Source: Allium sativum (taxonomy: Eukaryota > Streptophyta > Magnoliopsida > Asparagales > Amaryllidaceae). Taken from it: DNA of 64,000 nt. The stretch spans positions 151,212,197 to 151,276,196 of the forward strand of contig CM060924.1 in the NCBI GenBank assembly GCA_030737875.1, in the 5' to 3' direction. Positions 1-9,529 of the stretch are shown piece by piece (within the stretch, counting starts at the first letter, position 1; every line of letters starts with the position of its first letter). The translations under genes and the position numbers were made by a program. The notes under the pieces were generated by a model. The model was not told the DNA's origin. It was given only the letters and a program-made list of their open reading frames with translations, and made no database searches.

Positions 1-1143
1 TAATAAGACAATTGAGGCTGAGTCAGGATTGTTAGGATTAAGTGAACTAAAGACTTAATCAAAATGGAACATGCTAAACTAAACGGACTGGTGGGGGTTA
101 GGTTAGAAAACACTTAACCAACTTAGCATGTTGGCTAGAGATAGAAAACCTAGTAACGGGGGACAATTTTCAGTAGTAACCCTAGAAGGTGTATCAGGAT
201 ACCCTGAAACTAGGCAGGGTGGGGCACGATTACTGGGCTGATTGTAAGAGGTCAAATCGACGGCGGTGGTGTAGCAGTGTAGGTTCTAACGGGGTGCGGG
301 CGTGCACACACTCCGGCGCAGAAAAATAAAGCACTGGGCACCAGTAGCATACCTGTGCATTCTAAGGTTGTGTCGGGCCGCTGCCATGGGACTTGATACA
401 ACCCATGGTGGGACCAGCATAGGTAACTACAACATCGGGGGCCGTAAGACACATGTAACTATGCGAGTAGGAGCCGATCATCGTAGAATGGATCACTTCA
501 CCCTGATTATGGGGTGCCAGTTGGGAACTAGTTTATATGGGTTCAGAGATTAACATGGGGTACGATAGTATATTCGACCCTAGACAACTTAACCAAGTTT
601 ATAATGCTTTCCCACTTCTTGATTATACTTATCATACCCAGTTCTTTATTCATAGACAAAATAGTACTAGACTTACTCAGGCTTTATGTCTGACTCTACT
701 TTTCTTTCGTCTTCTTTTCTTCCGTTCCCCCCCCCCCCCCCCGGGTCCACAGGGAGGGAACACTGCAGCTTGACCAGCATAAACATCCAGCTTGAAGAAG
801 AGAAATGTATTGCTTGGACCTTTTCGTTTGAAACTATGGCTTTGGACAAACTCTATGGGGCTTTGGCAGTTTATCTATGTTTTATTTATGCTTCTTTAAA
901 TAATGTACTCAAGACAGATTATGAAAGTGTTATGTTATGTTTTTGGAAAAAGATGTAAGACAGTCATGGTGATGTTTTGTAACACGTATTTGCTCTTATG
1001 AAATAAAAGTTTGTTGTTTTTCCGCTGTTTACAAATATGTGTTCTTATATCAGTCTTGTATATCTGTGACTTATACTTATAAACCTCCACCAAAATTAGG
1101 GCATTCCCTTTGAGAGTGACCCTAACGGAGGTGGGGTGTTTCA
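1..1143 (+). repeat. Element A 5' LTR, 3' part only
   Basis: Bases 1-1143 match 8392-9529 nearly base for base, so this is the last third of the LTR. It ends in GGGGTGTTTCA, directly before the PBS. A poly-C run at 727-742 is longer than in the 3' LTR, and the base after it differs: CCCGGGTCC here against CCCAGGTCC at 9126-9134, which removes the putative splice acceptor. AATAAA at 1002-1007 is the likely poly(A) signal counterpart. Short ORFs in this stretch show no coding signature. Confidence 0.93.
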
Positions 1144-1145
1144 CT

Positions 1146-1157
1146 TGGTATCAGAGC
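1146..1157 (+). other. Primer-binding site, initiator tRNA-Met type (element A)
   Basis: TGGTATCAGAGC lies two bases after the 5' LTR end. It is the usual plant retrotransposon PBS complementary to the 3' end of initiator methionine tRNA, where minus-strand cDNA synthesis starts. The AT-rich leader from 1158 to 1337 has no other recognisable feature. Confidence 0.93.
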
Positions 1158-1337
1158 ATAGGTTTACCAGATAAGATAAAAAAAAAATTTGAAAAATTAT
1201 TTTCAAAAAGGAAATTTAAAGAAGCATTTTTAAAAGATAAAAATATTATATTATTTTAAAAAAGGCAAAGTCCACTCCCCAAAGCCATAGGTACTATCTC
1301 TTATCCTTCGTTTTGAATCTATCCTTTTTGTTTCAGC

Positions 1338-2711
1338 ATGTCCGAAGATCTTAACTTGCCAGAAGGGGTACCAATACCTGGTTGGTTTATACGGTTCTTA
1401 GAAGCAAGGGCCACTCAGACAGGTCCTACCATTCCTCCTCCCCCAGCTGCCGGAAATCATCCAGCTGCAGCGGCACCTTTTCCTCCACCTCCTCCTCGGG
1501 GAAACACGTTTGCTAAGATATGTAAAGATTTTAAAGCTATGGGAGGAAGGGATTTCCATGGAACTGAGTCCTTCGTGGCAGCTAGAAATTGGCTGAAAGA
1601 AACGGAGGACCTATTCATTATCTTTGAGGTAGAAGATAGGCAAAAAGTACAATTGGCAGTGTGGCTATTGAAGGGCTAGGCTTCCTACTGGTGGGAAGTC
1701 ACTAATGCTGAAAGACCAGTGGAGACATGGGAGGACTTTAGGGCAAGGTTTGAGACTAAATTTCTCTCGGATGCGGAAAGAAGTTTGCAGTTGGAAAAAT
1801 TCTTATTCCTTAAGCAAGGGGACAAGACAGTCAGAGAGTATGTGAATCAGTTCGATGAGCTGGCTAGGTTTGGGCTTGACCTAGTCAACACCCCGCACAA
1901 GAAGGCTCTCCGTTTCGTCAAAGGGTTGAATGAGCCATTACACAGTTTGGCCATGACCCATATACCCATGGGAGCCACGTATGAAAGATTGGTGCAAATG
2001 GCATTGCTGAATGAAGAGGATAAGGGCAAGAAGGAGACAAAGGCAGAAAGCTCTCAAGTGAAGAAAGAGGGTTTGCAACCTAAAAAGACAGACTTTAAGA
2101 AAGGCGGGAAAGGCAACAAAGAGAAGAGGAAGTGCAATTTCTGTGGCAAAGTGGGGCACTTAGTAAAGGACTGCCGGAAAAAGAAGGCCAAGGAGAATGG
2201 TGGGTGCTTTTCTTGCGGTGAGACGGGCCACAGGGCTAAGGACTGCCCAAAGAAACGAGGACAGGGGCAGAGGGCTGGATCCACCCCAGGGGCACAGGTT
2301 CATGTGCTGGAAGCGCCACCTCTGCAACAGCGAGGTATAAATACTTCTGCAGAAAGTGTAGTTTATCTTTATGATCACCCCGTTCGCACTTTATTTGATT
2401 CTGGCGCATCACACTCCTTTATCTCGTCTTCTCTAGTAGAATCTCTGCACCTAAAAACTAGTATGATAGAGGACCCCTTAATTGTTTCAAACCCAATTGG
2501 GGGCCCAGCTCATTTGTCTATGATCTGTTTGGAATTGAAAATTTCTTTTCTAAGTGTAGAATTTCAATGTAGTGCCTTTGTTTTGGGCTTTTCGGGTTAT
2601 GGTTTGATTTTGGGTATGGATTGGCTATCCAGTAATGGGGCCATCCTTGATTGTGAGAAAAGGGTTGTTAGGCTCCTAACCCAGCTCGGAAATACTTTGG
2701 AAATTTCTTGA
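1338..2711 (+). pseudogene. gag: Gag and protease part of the A polyprotein, with two in-frame stops
   Basis: The ATG at 1338 opens the frame that continues to 5714. Codon 114 is TAG (1677-1679), and a second stop, TGA, lies at 2709-2711. The frame does not shift, so both are point nonsense changes. The related gag of element B reads through the first site and the pol remnant of D reads through the second. The capsid-like region holds WLKETEDLF and a proline-rich N-terminus. Two CCHC zinc knuckles of nucleocapsid type are at about residues 266-279 (CNFCGKVGHLVKDC) and 290-303 (CFSCGETGHRAKDC). The aspartic protease site DSGA is at residue 354 in LFDSGASHSF. Gag packages the RNA and the protease matures the polyprotein. 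Confidence 0.92.
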
Positions 2712-2729
2712 AATCCCTCATACGCGGTT

Positions 2730-5714
2730 ATGCTTAGTTATCTTGAATCGCTAGATGCCTCTGTTGAAAACTTGCAATCAGTTAGAGTGGTCCGGGAATA
2801 TCCGGATGTCTTCGAAGAGGTGAAGGGCTTACCTCCGAAGCGGGAAATAGACTTCCGCATATATCTTGTAGATAATGCAAAGCCCGTTGCGTTGCCCGTT
2901 AGATACATGGCTCCACGAGAAAGGAAAGAGCTCAGTAAACAGATTAAAGAGCTTCTAGAAAAGGGGTTCATTAGGAGGAGCATTTCAGAATGGGGCGCTC
3001 CGGTGGTGTTCGCTACAAAGGCGGATGGTTCACTCTGTCTATTTGTTGACTATAGCGAGCTCAACAAGCTAACGAAAAAGAATAGGCACCCTCTCCCTAG
3101 AATTGACGATTTATTTGACCAGCTTGTAGGAGCGTCTGTTTTCTCCCAGCTCGATTTAGCAACCGGTTTTCATCAGCTAAGGGTGGCTGAAGATAGCATC
3201 GATAAAACGGCGTTCAGAACCCCAAACGGCTTCTTTGAATGGCTTGTCATGCCTTTCGGCTTGACAAATGCACCTGCTTACTTCGTGGACCTAATGAGTA
3301 GGGTATTTAGAGATTTCCTCAACAAATTCGTAGTGGTCTTCGTAGATGATATCCTTATCTTCTCAAAAAGTGAAGAGGAACATGCTCAGCACTTAAGGGC
3401 AATCATGGAAACTTTGCGAGTCCATCAACTAAAAGCCAAATTCTCCAAATGCCACTTTTGGAGAGAAGAGGTGAGGTTCCTTGGGCACATAGTATCCAAA
3501 CAAGGGTTAGCAGTGGACCCTGCTAAGGTAGTGGCGGTACAGGATTGGAAGACACCAAGGAATGCAACTGAGGTCCGAAGCTTTCTAGGACTAGCAGGTT
3601 TCTATCGAAAATTCATAAGGGATTTTGCAAAAATCTCAGCTCCGCTCACGAAATTGACCAAGAAGAATCTAGTGTTCAATTGGGACTTGGATTGCGAGTT
3701 TGCTTTCCAACGACTGAAAAGTGCTCTCACAACAGCCCCAGTTTTGACGCTGCCAGATGGGAGCAAGATGTTCACTGTTTATACGGATGCATGTGGGACA
3801 GGGCTAGGCACCGTCTTAATGCAAGAAGGAAGGCTAGTAGCTTATGGCGGGAGGCAGTTGAAGGTGCACGAAAAGAACTACCCAACCCACGATCTTGAGT
3901 TAGCTGCCATCGTCTTTGCACTCAAGTCTTGGCGACACTATCTCCTAGGTGAGAAGTTCGAACTTTACACTGACCATAAATCGTTGAAATATCTTTTCTC
4001 GCAGAAGGACTTTAACTTGAGGCAACAAAGACGGATGGAGTTTCTTGCCTCGTACGATTTCGAAATCTCCTACACTCCGGGCAAAGGCAACGTAGTGGCA
4101 GACGCGTTGAGCCGAAAGAAATTGACCCTAAGCCCGTTGTTTGTTGAAAGACAAAGCCTAGAGTTTATAGCCAGCTTCGACTTTAGGCCTTCCTCCGATT
4201 TCGTACCAGGCTTGCTAGCATCTCTCGAAGTGCGCCCAACTTTAGTGGATTCAGTAGGGACAACACAACGCGAAGACCCTCAGCTTGTAGAAATAATTGA
4301 TAGGCTAATTAGGGGTGATACTTCAAGTCACCTCAACAGATACTCCATCGACGATAAGGGTTTGCTAAGGCGAGACGGAAGACTATGTGTCCCACAGACA
4401 AAAGATTTAGTAAAGAAGGTTCTCGAGGAAGCACATCACTCCAAGATGACGATACACCCAGGCGGAGATAAAATGTACAAAGACATAAAAAGGACTTTCT
4501 TCTGGAACAGCATGAAAAAGGACGTGGCAGAATTCGTTTCTAAGTGTATGGTGTGCCAACAGGTTAAAGCGGAACAGAAAAAGCCTGGCGGACTGCTACA
4601 TCCTCTAGAGGTCCCGCAGTGGAAGTGGGATAGCATCTCAATGGACTTCATCGATGGGCTGCCTAGGTCTAGGAGAGGCAACACTAGCATTTGGGTAATA
4701 GTGGATAGGCTTACTAAAAGCGCCCACTTTTTACCTGTCAAAAGTAAAAGAACTGCCTCATCCCTAGCTTCACTTTACCTCAAGGAAATCGTTCGACTCC
4801 ATGGAATACCATCTAGCATTGTTAGTGACCGAGACCCCATCTTCACCAGTGAGTTTTGGCGGAGTCTGCAAGAAGCAGTAGGAACGCAGTTATTCTTGAG
4901 CACAGCATATCATCCCCAAACCGACGGCCAAACAGAGAGAGTGAACAGAGTTTTGGAAGACCTTTTAAGGCTATGCGTCCTTGACTTCGGAGGGACATGG
5001 GAAGACCACCTTCCTTTGGTGGAATTTGCCTACAACAACAGCTATCAAGCAACCATCGGAATGGCGCCCTTCGAAGCTTTATATGGAAGACCGTGCCGAT
5101 CGCCCACTTGTTGGTGGGAGTCTACTGATAAGCTCATACTTGGACCAGATATGATCCGAGAGACTTCAGAGAAAGTAGACTTAATACGAAGAAGGATGAA
5201 GACGGCCCAAGACAGACAAAAGTCCTATGCCGACAAGAGGAGAACCGACCTTGAATTTGTGGTTGGAGACAGAGTTTTTCTCAAGGTATCACCGCTAAGA
5301 AACATTGTTCGTTTCGGAACCACAGGAAAGCTAGCACCAAGGTTCGTAGGGCCATTCCCTATCATCGAGAAAATTGGGAAAATGGCCTATAGATTAGAGC
5401 TACCCGAGAAGTTGGCTGGAGTCCACAACGTTTTTCACGTTTCACATCTCCGAAAATGTCTACATGAGTCTGCTGAAGTGGTAGAGCCAAATATCCTCGA
5501 AGAGGCCGAAGTGGAGCGCGAAGCAACCATAAGAAAAGTTCCAACCCGCATCTTAGGAACGGAAGTGAAGAAGCTACGCAACCGTGAAGTCAAGCTCGTC
5601 AAAGTTCAGTGGAGCGACGCCGAGGGAGACGCTACTTGGGAAACTGAAGCTAGAATACGCACTGCCTACCCTTTTCTGTTCGAGGGTACATCCTTGATCT
5701 TTCCTTTTCCTTAA
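2730..5714 (+). CDS. pol: Pol part of A: RT, RNase H, integrase and chromodomain
   Basis: This open stretch of 994 codons is in the same frame as gag and starts just after the 2709 stop; its first ATG is probably not a natural start. Reverse transcriptase has [13 protein letters not shown] and the catalytic FVDD at residues 204-207. RNase H has YTDACGTG (Asp 353), HDLELAA and YTDHKSL. Integrase has an HHCC zinc region (HH near 568, Cys pair near 607/610) and a DDE core at Asp 639, Asp 700 and Glu 736, which is the DD35E spacing. A GPF/Y-like module ([12 protein letters not shown]) follows. The last 60 residues resemble the Tekay-type chromodomain (VKVQW, ATWETEA, YPFLFE), which in this group is thought to steer integration to chromatin. 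All catalytic residues I looked for are present. Confidence 0.95.
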   Translation: MLSYLESLDASVENLQSVRVVREYPDVFEEVKGLPPKREIDFRIYLVDNAKPVALPVRYMAPRERKELSKQIKELLEKGFIRRSISEWGAPVVFATKADGSLCLFVDYSELNKLTKKNRHPLPRIDDLFDQLVGASVFSQLDLATGFHQLRVAEDSIDKTAFRTPNGFFEWLVMPFGLTNAPAYFVDLMSRVFRDFLNKFVVVFVDDILIFSKSEEEHAQHLRAIMETLRVHQLKAKFSKCHFWREEVRFLGHIVSKQGLAVDPAKVVAVQDWKTPRNATEVRSFLGLAGFYRKFIRDFAKISAPLTKLTKKNLVFNWDLDCEFAFQRLKSALTTAPVLTLPDGSKMFTVYTDACGTGLGTVLMQEGRLVAYGGRQLKVHEKNYPTHDLELAAIVFALKSWRHYLLGEKFELYTDHKSLKYLFSQKDFNLRQQRRMEFLASYDFEISYTPGKGNVVADALSRKKLTLSPLFVERQSLEFIASFDFRPSSDFVPGLLASLEVRPTLVDSVGTTQREDPQLVEIIDRLIRGDTSSHLNRYSIDDKGLLRRDGRLCVPQTKDLVKKVLEEAHHSKMTIHPGGDKMYKDIKRTFFWNSMKKDVAEFVSKCMVCQQVKAEQKKPGGLLHPLEVPQWKWDSISMDFIDGLPRSRRGNTSIWVIVDRLTKSAHFLPVKSKRTASSLASLYLKEIVRLHGIPSSIVSDRDPIFTSEFWRSLQEAVGTQLFLSTAYHPQTDGQTERVNRVLEDLLRLCVLDFGGTWEDHLPLVEFAYNNSYQATIGMAPFEALYGRPCRSPTCWWESTDKLILGPDMIRETSEKVDLIRRRMKTAQDRQKSYADKRRTDLEFVVGDRVFLKVSPLRNIVRFGTTGKLAPRFVGPFPIIEKIGKMAYRLELPEKLAGVHNVFHVSHLRKCLHESAEVVEPNILEEAEVEREATIRKVPTRILGTEVKKLRNREVKLVKVQWSDAEGDATWETEARIRTAYPFLFEGTSLIFPFP

Positions 5715-6287
5715 GTTGCGCTTTTATCTATCTTTTTAGGTATATTCCCTCGACCTTATCTTTTAGGTAGAAACCTTTTTGGATGGAAACATGTAATTGA
5801 AACATGTTATGGATGATGGTTGCAAGTGGTTGTAAGTGATTGCTAGTGGTTGCTCGTGGTTGCATATACACACACAATCTAGGTTTTAGATCGGCTCAGT
5901 CACTTCATATTGCATATGCATATATGTTTGCATTCGTATATGGTTGAACTTTAATGTGTTGTCATATGGATGTTGCATTTGTAATGAATGATTGTGCACT
6001 CATGTAGAATCATGAATAGGAAAATTTGCACACATAATGGATTCATGGCACTTACATAATTCGCATTAAGGAGGTCAACTGAATCAGTAGACCGCCTGAT
6101 TTTGCATTAGATAAGTACATGTATACACACACACACTTTGCATATGATCATGAAGCATTAGAAGTCTTTTAAGGACAATGGATGCTCGTGTTTGATGGAT
6201 GAGTAGATGGATGATTGGATGTTAGGATATACATTTTCCTCCTAACTTGAAGATTTCGGGGACGAAATCCTTTTAAGTGGGGGAGAA
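5715..6287 (+). other. 3' untranslated region and polypurine tract of A
   Basis: The region has no ORF. It holds a four-fold direct repeat of about 10 bp around 5820-5866 (TTGC-AGTGG type). A hairpin-forming motif lies at 6063-6108 (GGAGGTC and GACCGCC around a 12-nt loop). The PPT AAGTGGGGGAGAA ends at 6287, touching the 3' LTR. The same motifs in the same order occur before the 3' LTRs of D and B, so this part has been kept although the coding parts differ. Confidence 0.85.
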
Positions 6288-6564
6288 TGTAACACCCCGA
6301 AAATTCTATAACTGTGAAATTAACAAATTAAAGTATAATTAATTTGAAATCAAAGAACTAAGGGAAACAGGATACGCCATTGCGTTCGTCTCGGAAAAAT
6401 ACGCGAAATAGAGTCCGAGTTTTCGAAAAACGGAGTCCATATGAAGAAGATATGGCCTTCGGAAGTTTTGAATTAAGTTTAAAAATTCAAACAGAATAAA
6501 ACAGTTTTAAATTCCAAAATGGGGCCCAATGGGCCAGGGCGGAAAAACACCCGCCTGACGCACC

Positions 6565-6660
6565 CAGGTCGACTGGGCTGTCGACCTGGCCTAACCAGGT
6601 CGACAGGGCTGTCGACAGGGCTGTCGACAGGCTTGTCGACCTGGTCCAGAGCCAGGTCGA
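6565..6660 (+). promoter_or_regulatory. GTCGAC palindrome cluster in the LTR of A
   Basis: Six copies of GTCGAC occur in about 95 bp, spaced mostly 12 bp apart with AGGGCT-like spacers, between the LTR start and the TATA box. Equivalent clusters occur in B, D and G. Position suggests a transcription factor site array or a silencing target; this is inference. Confidence 0.6.
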
Positions 6661-6818
6661 ACCCAGTCCAACCTGGCTGGCCTATTTTATGTTGGTCGAT
6701 TTTCTGTGGTCTGCTTTGTCATTAGGGCTAGGTGGCAGGCTCTAGTTGGTCTCTCCTTAGGATGAATGGCTATGATCAATCCAAGCAACATCAATGGCCC
6801 TAATCAGTTCATAACCCC

Positions 6819-6829
6819 TATAAAAAGGA
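6819..6829 (+). promoter_or_regulatory. TATA box of the A LTR
   Basis: CTATAAAAAGG lies about 530 bp into the LTR, followed by GACCCTAGAC and an A-rich leader. B (minus strand, 50648-50659) and G (CTATATAAAC, 59942-59951) have a TATA-like box at the same relative place, so this is the likely LTR promoter. Confidence 0.7.
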
Positions 6830-8187
6830 CCCTAGACTTAACCCTAATCTATTCATTCAAAAATAAGAACAAAGCCGCCATGTTGCTGAGGAACGACTAG
6901 GGGTAGCCACCAATTGGAGAGAGGATTAGGAGGCAAATTCTAAGGCATAAAGCAACTCAATCAAATCAAACCGCATCTTCAAATCCCTAAATTAGAGAAT
7001 TCGCCATACCATGGTAAGTAGAGTATTACTTTGGTATGAACAAATAACTGTGTTAGTTTGTATACTTGGATGTGGTAATAAATAATTCATATTTGTGCGT
7101 TACTATGATTCTTATCGAATTATGTTATTCATTATAAAGAACTACATGCGGTAGTTCTATGCAAGTATACGTTTGGAATATCCGCAAATTATGTAATCCA
7201 TGTTGAAGCTACATGTATGTAGTTGATTGAAACTCATGCAAGTTTGGGGCTTTGCTTTTATGCCATCATAATGTGTATTTTTATACAAACATCATTTTTG
7301 TGAAGTAATTGGAATAAGTTTGGGTTATCATAATCTATATGAAATTAGGTTGAAAATTTGGCATCATGTATTAAGCCATGCTTTTGTACTAGAAAACCTA
7401 TTTGCAAACTTATGACTAGGCTATGATTGATAATTTGCATAATTGAAGTTGTTAACAAGAATTATATGATGACATATGTGGTACATAGCTAGGTTAGGTT
7501 CAAAATCCCTTTTTGCAAGTTTACATGACCTAAGTAAAAATCATGATTTCATGTTAGAAATATTTATGCCATGGTTATGTGAACAAATACTTATGCCATG
7601 CTTATGTTTGACATTATGCCATGCTTATGTTTGACATTATGCCATGCTTATGTTAGAAATATTTATGCCATGCTTATGTTTGACATTATGCCTAAATAAA
7701 AATATAGGTTTATGTTGTAGTTAAGCCTATGTGTCGATAGTGATATTCTTAACTTAACTACAAGTTTACATGGCTTGATTCATGTCACCTATGCTTTATG
7801 ACCAAAGTATATGTTACCACTATGCAAGTACACCAGTTTCTATTTTATATTTCCAACGTCATATTGCAAGTTCATGCGCTCACCTTCCCCTTTCTATGTA
7901 TGTAATCACGCTTTAAGCCTCCCCTTTCGCATGGCTAGGTTGGGCTTTAAAAGGCTAAGCCCAATATATATATAATAAACGGACGTGTTAAACGGGGGAA
8001 AATAACGTTGGGTTAAAAATTACTAATGAATGAAAATATAAAATAGAGGGCCTAAATTCAAGTATGGGTTGGGCCCATGATTGGTGTAATCTTTACACCA
8101 TTAACTTAATAATTGGCCGCAAATATTTACATATAAGAAACTAAAGAAGAAAGACAAAATATGTAAAACATACGATGTGTTTAACCA

Positions 8188-8274
8188 GAGGTTGGATTGA
8201 GTTGTGATGTAAACCTGCCCGGAACCGCCCGGCTGTCCAGTAGTCACAACAATACCTATCCAATGTGGGAGGTT
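8188..8274 (+). other. LTR hairpin unit 1 (A)
   Basis: The outer stem is TTGGAT (8192-8197) with ATCCAA (8258-8263). The inner stem is GTTGTGA (8201-8207) with TCACAAC (8244-8250). The loop contains the direct repeat GCCCGG-AACC-GCCCGG. Flanks are GAGGTT and GGGAGGTT. Its stem sequence differs from the D and B units but stays paired. Confidence 0.65.
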
Positions 8275-8298
8275 AAACATGGAGCCCAATAAGGACCC

Positions 8299-8384
8299 GA
8301 GGTTAGACTGAGTTGTGGCGTAAGACTGCCCGGAACCAACCGGCAACAGGCAGCCACAACAATACCTGTCTAATGTGAGAGGTC
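8299..8384 (+). other. LTR hairpin unit 2 (A)
   Basis: This is the second copy, 24 bp after the first. The outer stem is TTAGAC with GTCTAA and the inner stem is GTTGTGGC with GCCACAAC, both perfect. The loop is GCCCGGAACCAACCGG, slightly diverged. Flanks are GAGGTT and GAGAGGTC. Confidence 0.65.
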
Positions 8385-9529
8385 AGGGCCTTAATAAGAC
8401 AATTGAGGCTGAGTCAGGATTGTTAGGATTAAGTGAACTAAAGACTTAATCAAAATGGAACATGCTAAACTAAACGGACTGGTGGGGGTTAGGTTAGAAA
8501 ACACTTAACCAACTTAGCATGTTGGCTAGAGATAGAAAACCTAGTAACGGGGGACCCTTTTCAGCAGTAACCCTAGAAGGTGTATCAGGATACCCTGAAA
8601 CTAGGCAGGGTGGGGCACGATTACTGGGCTGATTGTAAGAGGTCAAATCGACGGCGGTGGTGTAGCAGTGTAGGTTCTAACGGGGTGCGAGCGTGCACAC
8701 ACTCTGGCGCAGAAAAATAAAGCACTGGGCACCAGTAGCATACCTGTGCATTCTAAGGTTGTGTCGGGCCGCTGCCATGGGACTTGATACACCCCATGGT
8801 GGGACCAGCATAGGTAACTACAACATCGGGGGCCGTAAGACACATGTAACTATGCGAGTAGGAGCCGATTATCATAGAATGGACCACTTCACCCTGATTA
8901 TGGGGTGCCAGTTGGGAACTAGTTTATATGGGTTCAGAGATTAACATGGGGTACGATAGTATATTCGACCCTAGACAACTTAACCAAGTTTATAATGCTT
9001 TCCCACTTCTTGATTATACTTATCATACCCAGTTCTTTATTCATAGACAAAATAGTACTAGACTTACTCAGGCTTTATGTCTGACTCTACTTTTCTTTCG
9101 TCTTCTTTTCTTCCATCCCCCCCCCCCCAGGTCCACAGGGAGGGAACACTGCAGCTTGACCAGCATAAACATCCAGCTTGAAGAAGAGAAATGTATTGCT
9201 TGGACCTTTTCGTTTGAAACTATGGCTTTGGACAAACTCTATGGGGCTTTTGCAGTTTATCTATGTTTTATTTATGCTTCTTTAAATAATGTACTCAAGA
9301 CAGATTATGAAAGTGTTATGTTATGTTTTTGGAAAAAGATGTAAGACAGTCATGGTGATGTTTTGTAACACGTATTTGCTCTTATGAAATAAAAGTTTGT
9401 TGTTTTTCCGCTGTTTACAAATATGTGTTCTTATATCTGTCTTATATATCTGTGACTTATACTTATAAACCTCCACCAAAATTAGGGCATTCCCTTTGAG
9501 AGTGACCCTAACGGAGGTGGGGTGTTTCA

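Larger units (their letters stand above)
7014..9130 (+). other. Putative leader intron inside the A LTR
   Basis: ATG|GTAAGTA at 7014 fits a plant 5' splice site. At the other end a long pyrimidine tract leads to CCCCAG at 9130. The enclosed 2117 nt are AT-rich. G has the same pair (60153-62265), D has GTGAGTA and CCCCCCAG (17403-19684), and B has GCAAGTA and CCCCAG. Splicing from the 5' LTR would bring the promoter leader close to gag and skip many upstream ATGs. No transcript was seen, so this is an inference from conserved sites. Confidence 0.5.
1..9529 (+). mobile_element. Element A: Tekay-like Ty3/gypsy LTR retrotransposon, 5' end outside window
   Basis: The order is partial 5' LTR, PBS (1146-1157), gag-protease-RT-RNase H-integrase-chromodomain in one frame, 3' untranslated region, PPT and a complete 3' LTR (6288-9529). 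The domain order PR-RT-RH-INT and a chromodomain-like C-terminus place it in the chromoviruses, and the tail resembles the Tekay/Del clade (family knowledge). Over the part present in both LTRs I count about a dozen substitutions in 1.1 kb by eye, so it is fairly young. Two nonsense codons in gag-pol make this copy non-autonomous as written. The target-site duplication cannot be tested because the left flank is missing. Confidence 0.93.
6288..9529 (+). repeat. Element A 3' LTR, complete, 3242 bp
   Basis: It runs from TGTAACACCCC to GGGGTGTTTCA. In order it holds the near-terminal block ATTGCGTTCGTCTCGG (shared with B, D and G), six GTCGAC palindromes, a TATA box, a short leader, a GTAAGTA donor-like site, an AT-rich stretch with short tandem repeats (TATGCCATGCTTATG type, about 7558-7690), the hairpin pair, a conserved block, a polypyrimidine-CAG acceptor-like site and AATAAA at 9388-9393. 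Solo LTR G is a second copy of the same LTR. Confidence 0.95.

Noticed and set aside
727..742. Poly-C run as a G-quadruplex motif
   Set aside because: A homopolymer of varying length at the end of the pyrimidine tract; quadruplex potential on the other strand is possible but nothing in the window supports a role.
302..958. Several 66-138 codon ORFs in the LTRs of A (also 8643-9344 and 61779-62526)
   Set aside because: They overlap each other on both strands, shift with poly-C length, and carry no motif.
2730..5714. Possible endogenous pararetrovirus instead of a retrotransposon
   Set aside because: Integrase with DD35E, a chromodomain tail, flanking LTRs, PBS and PPT define a Ty3/gypsy element; no movement or coat protein is present.
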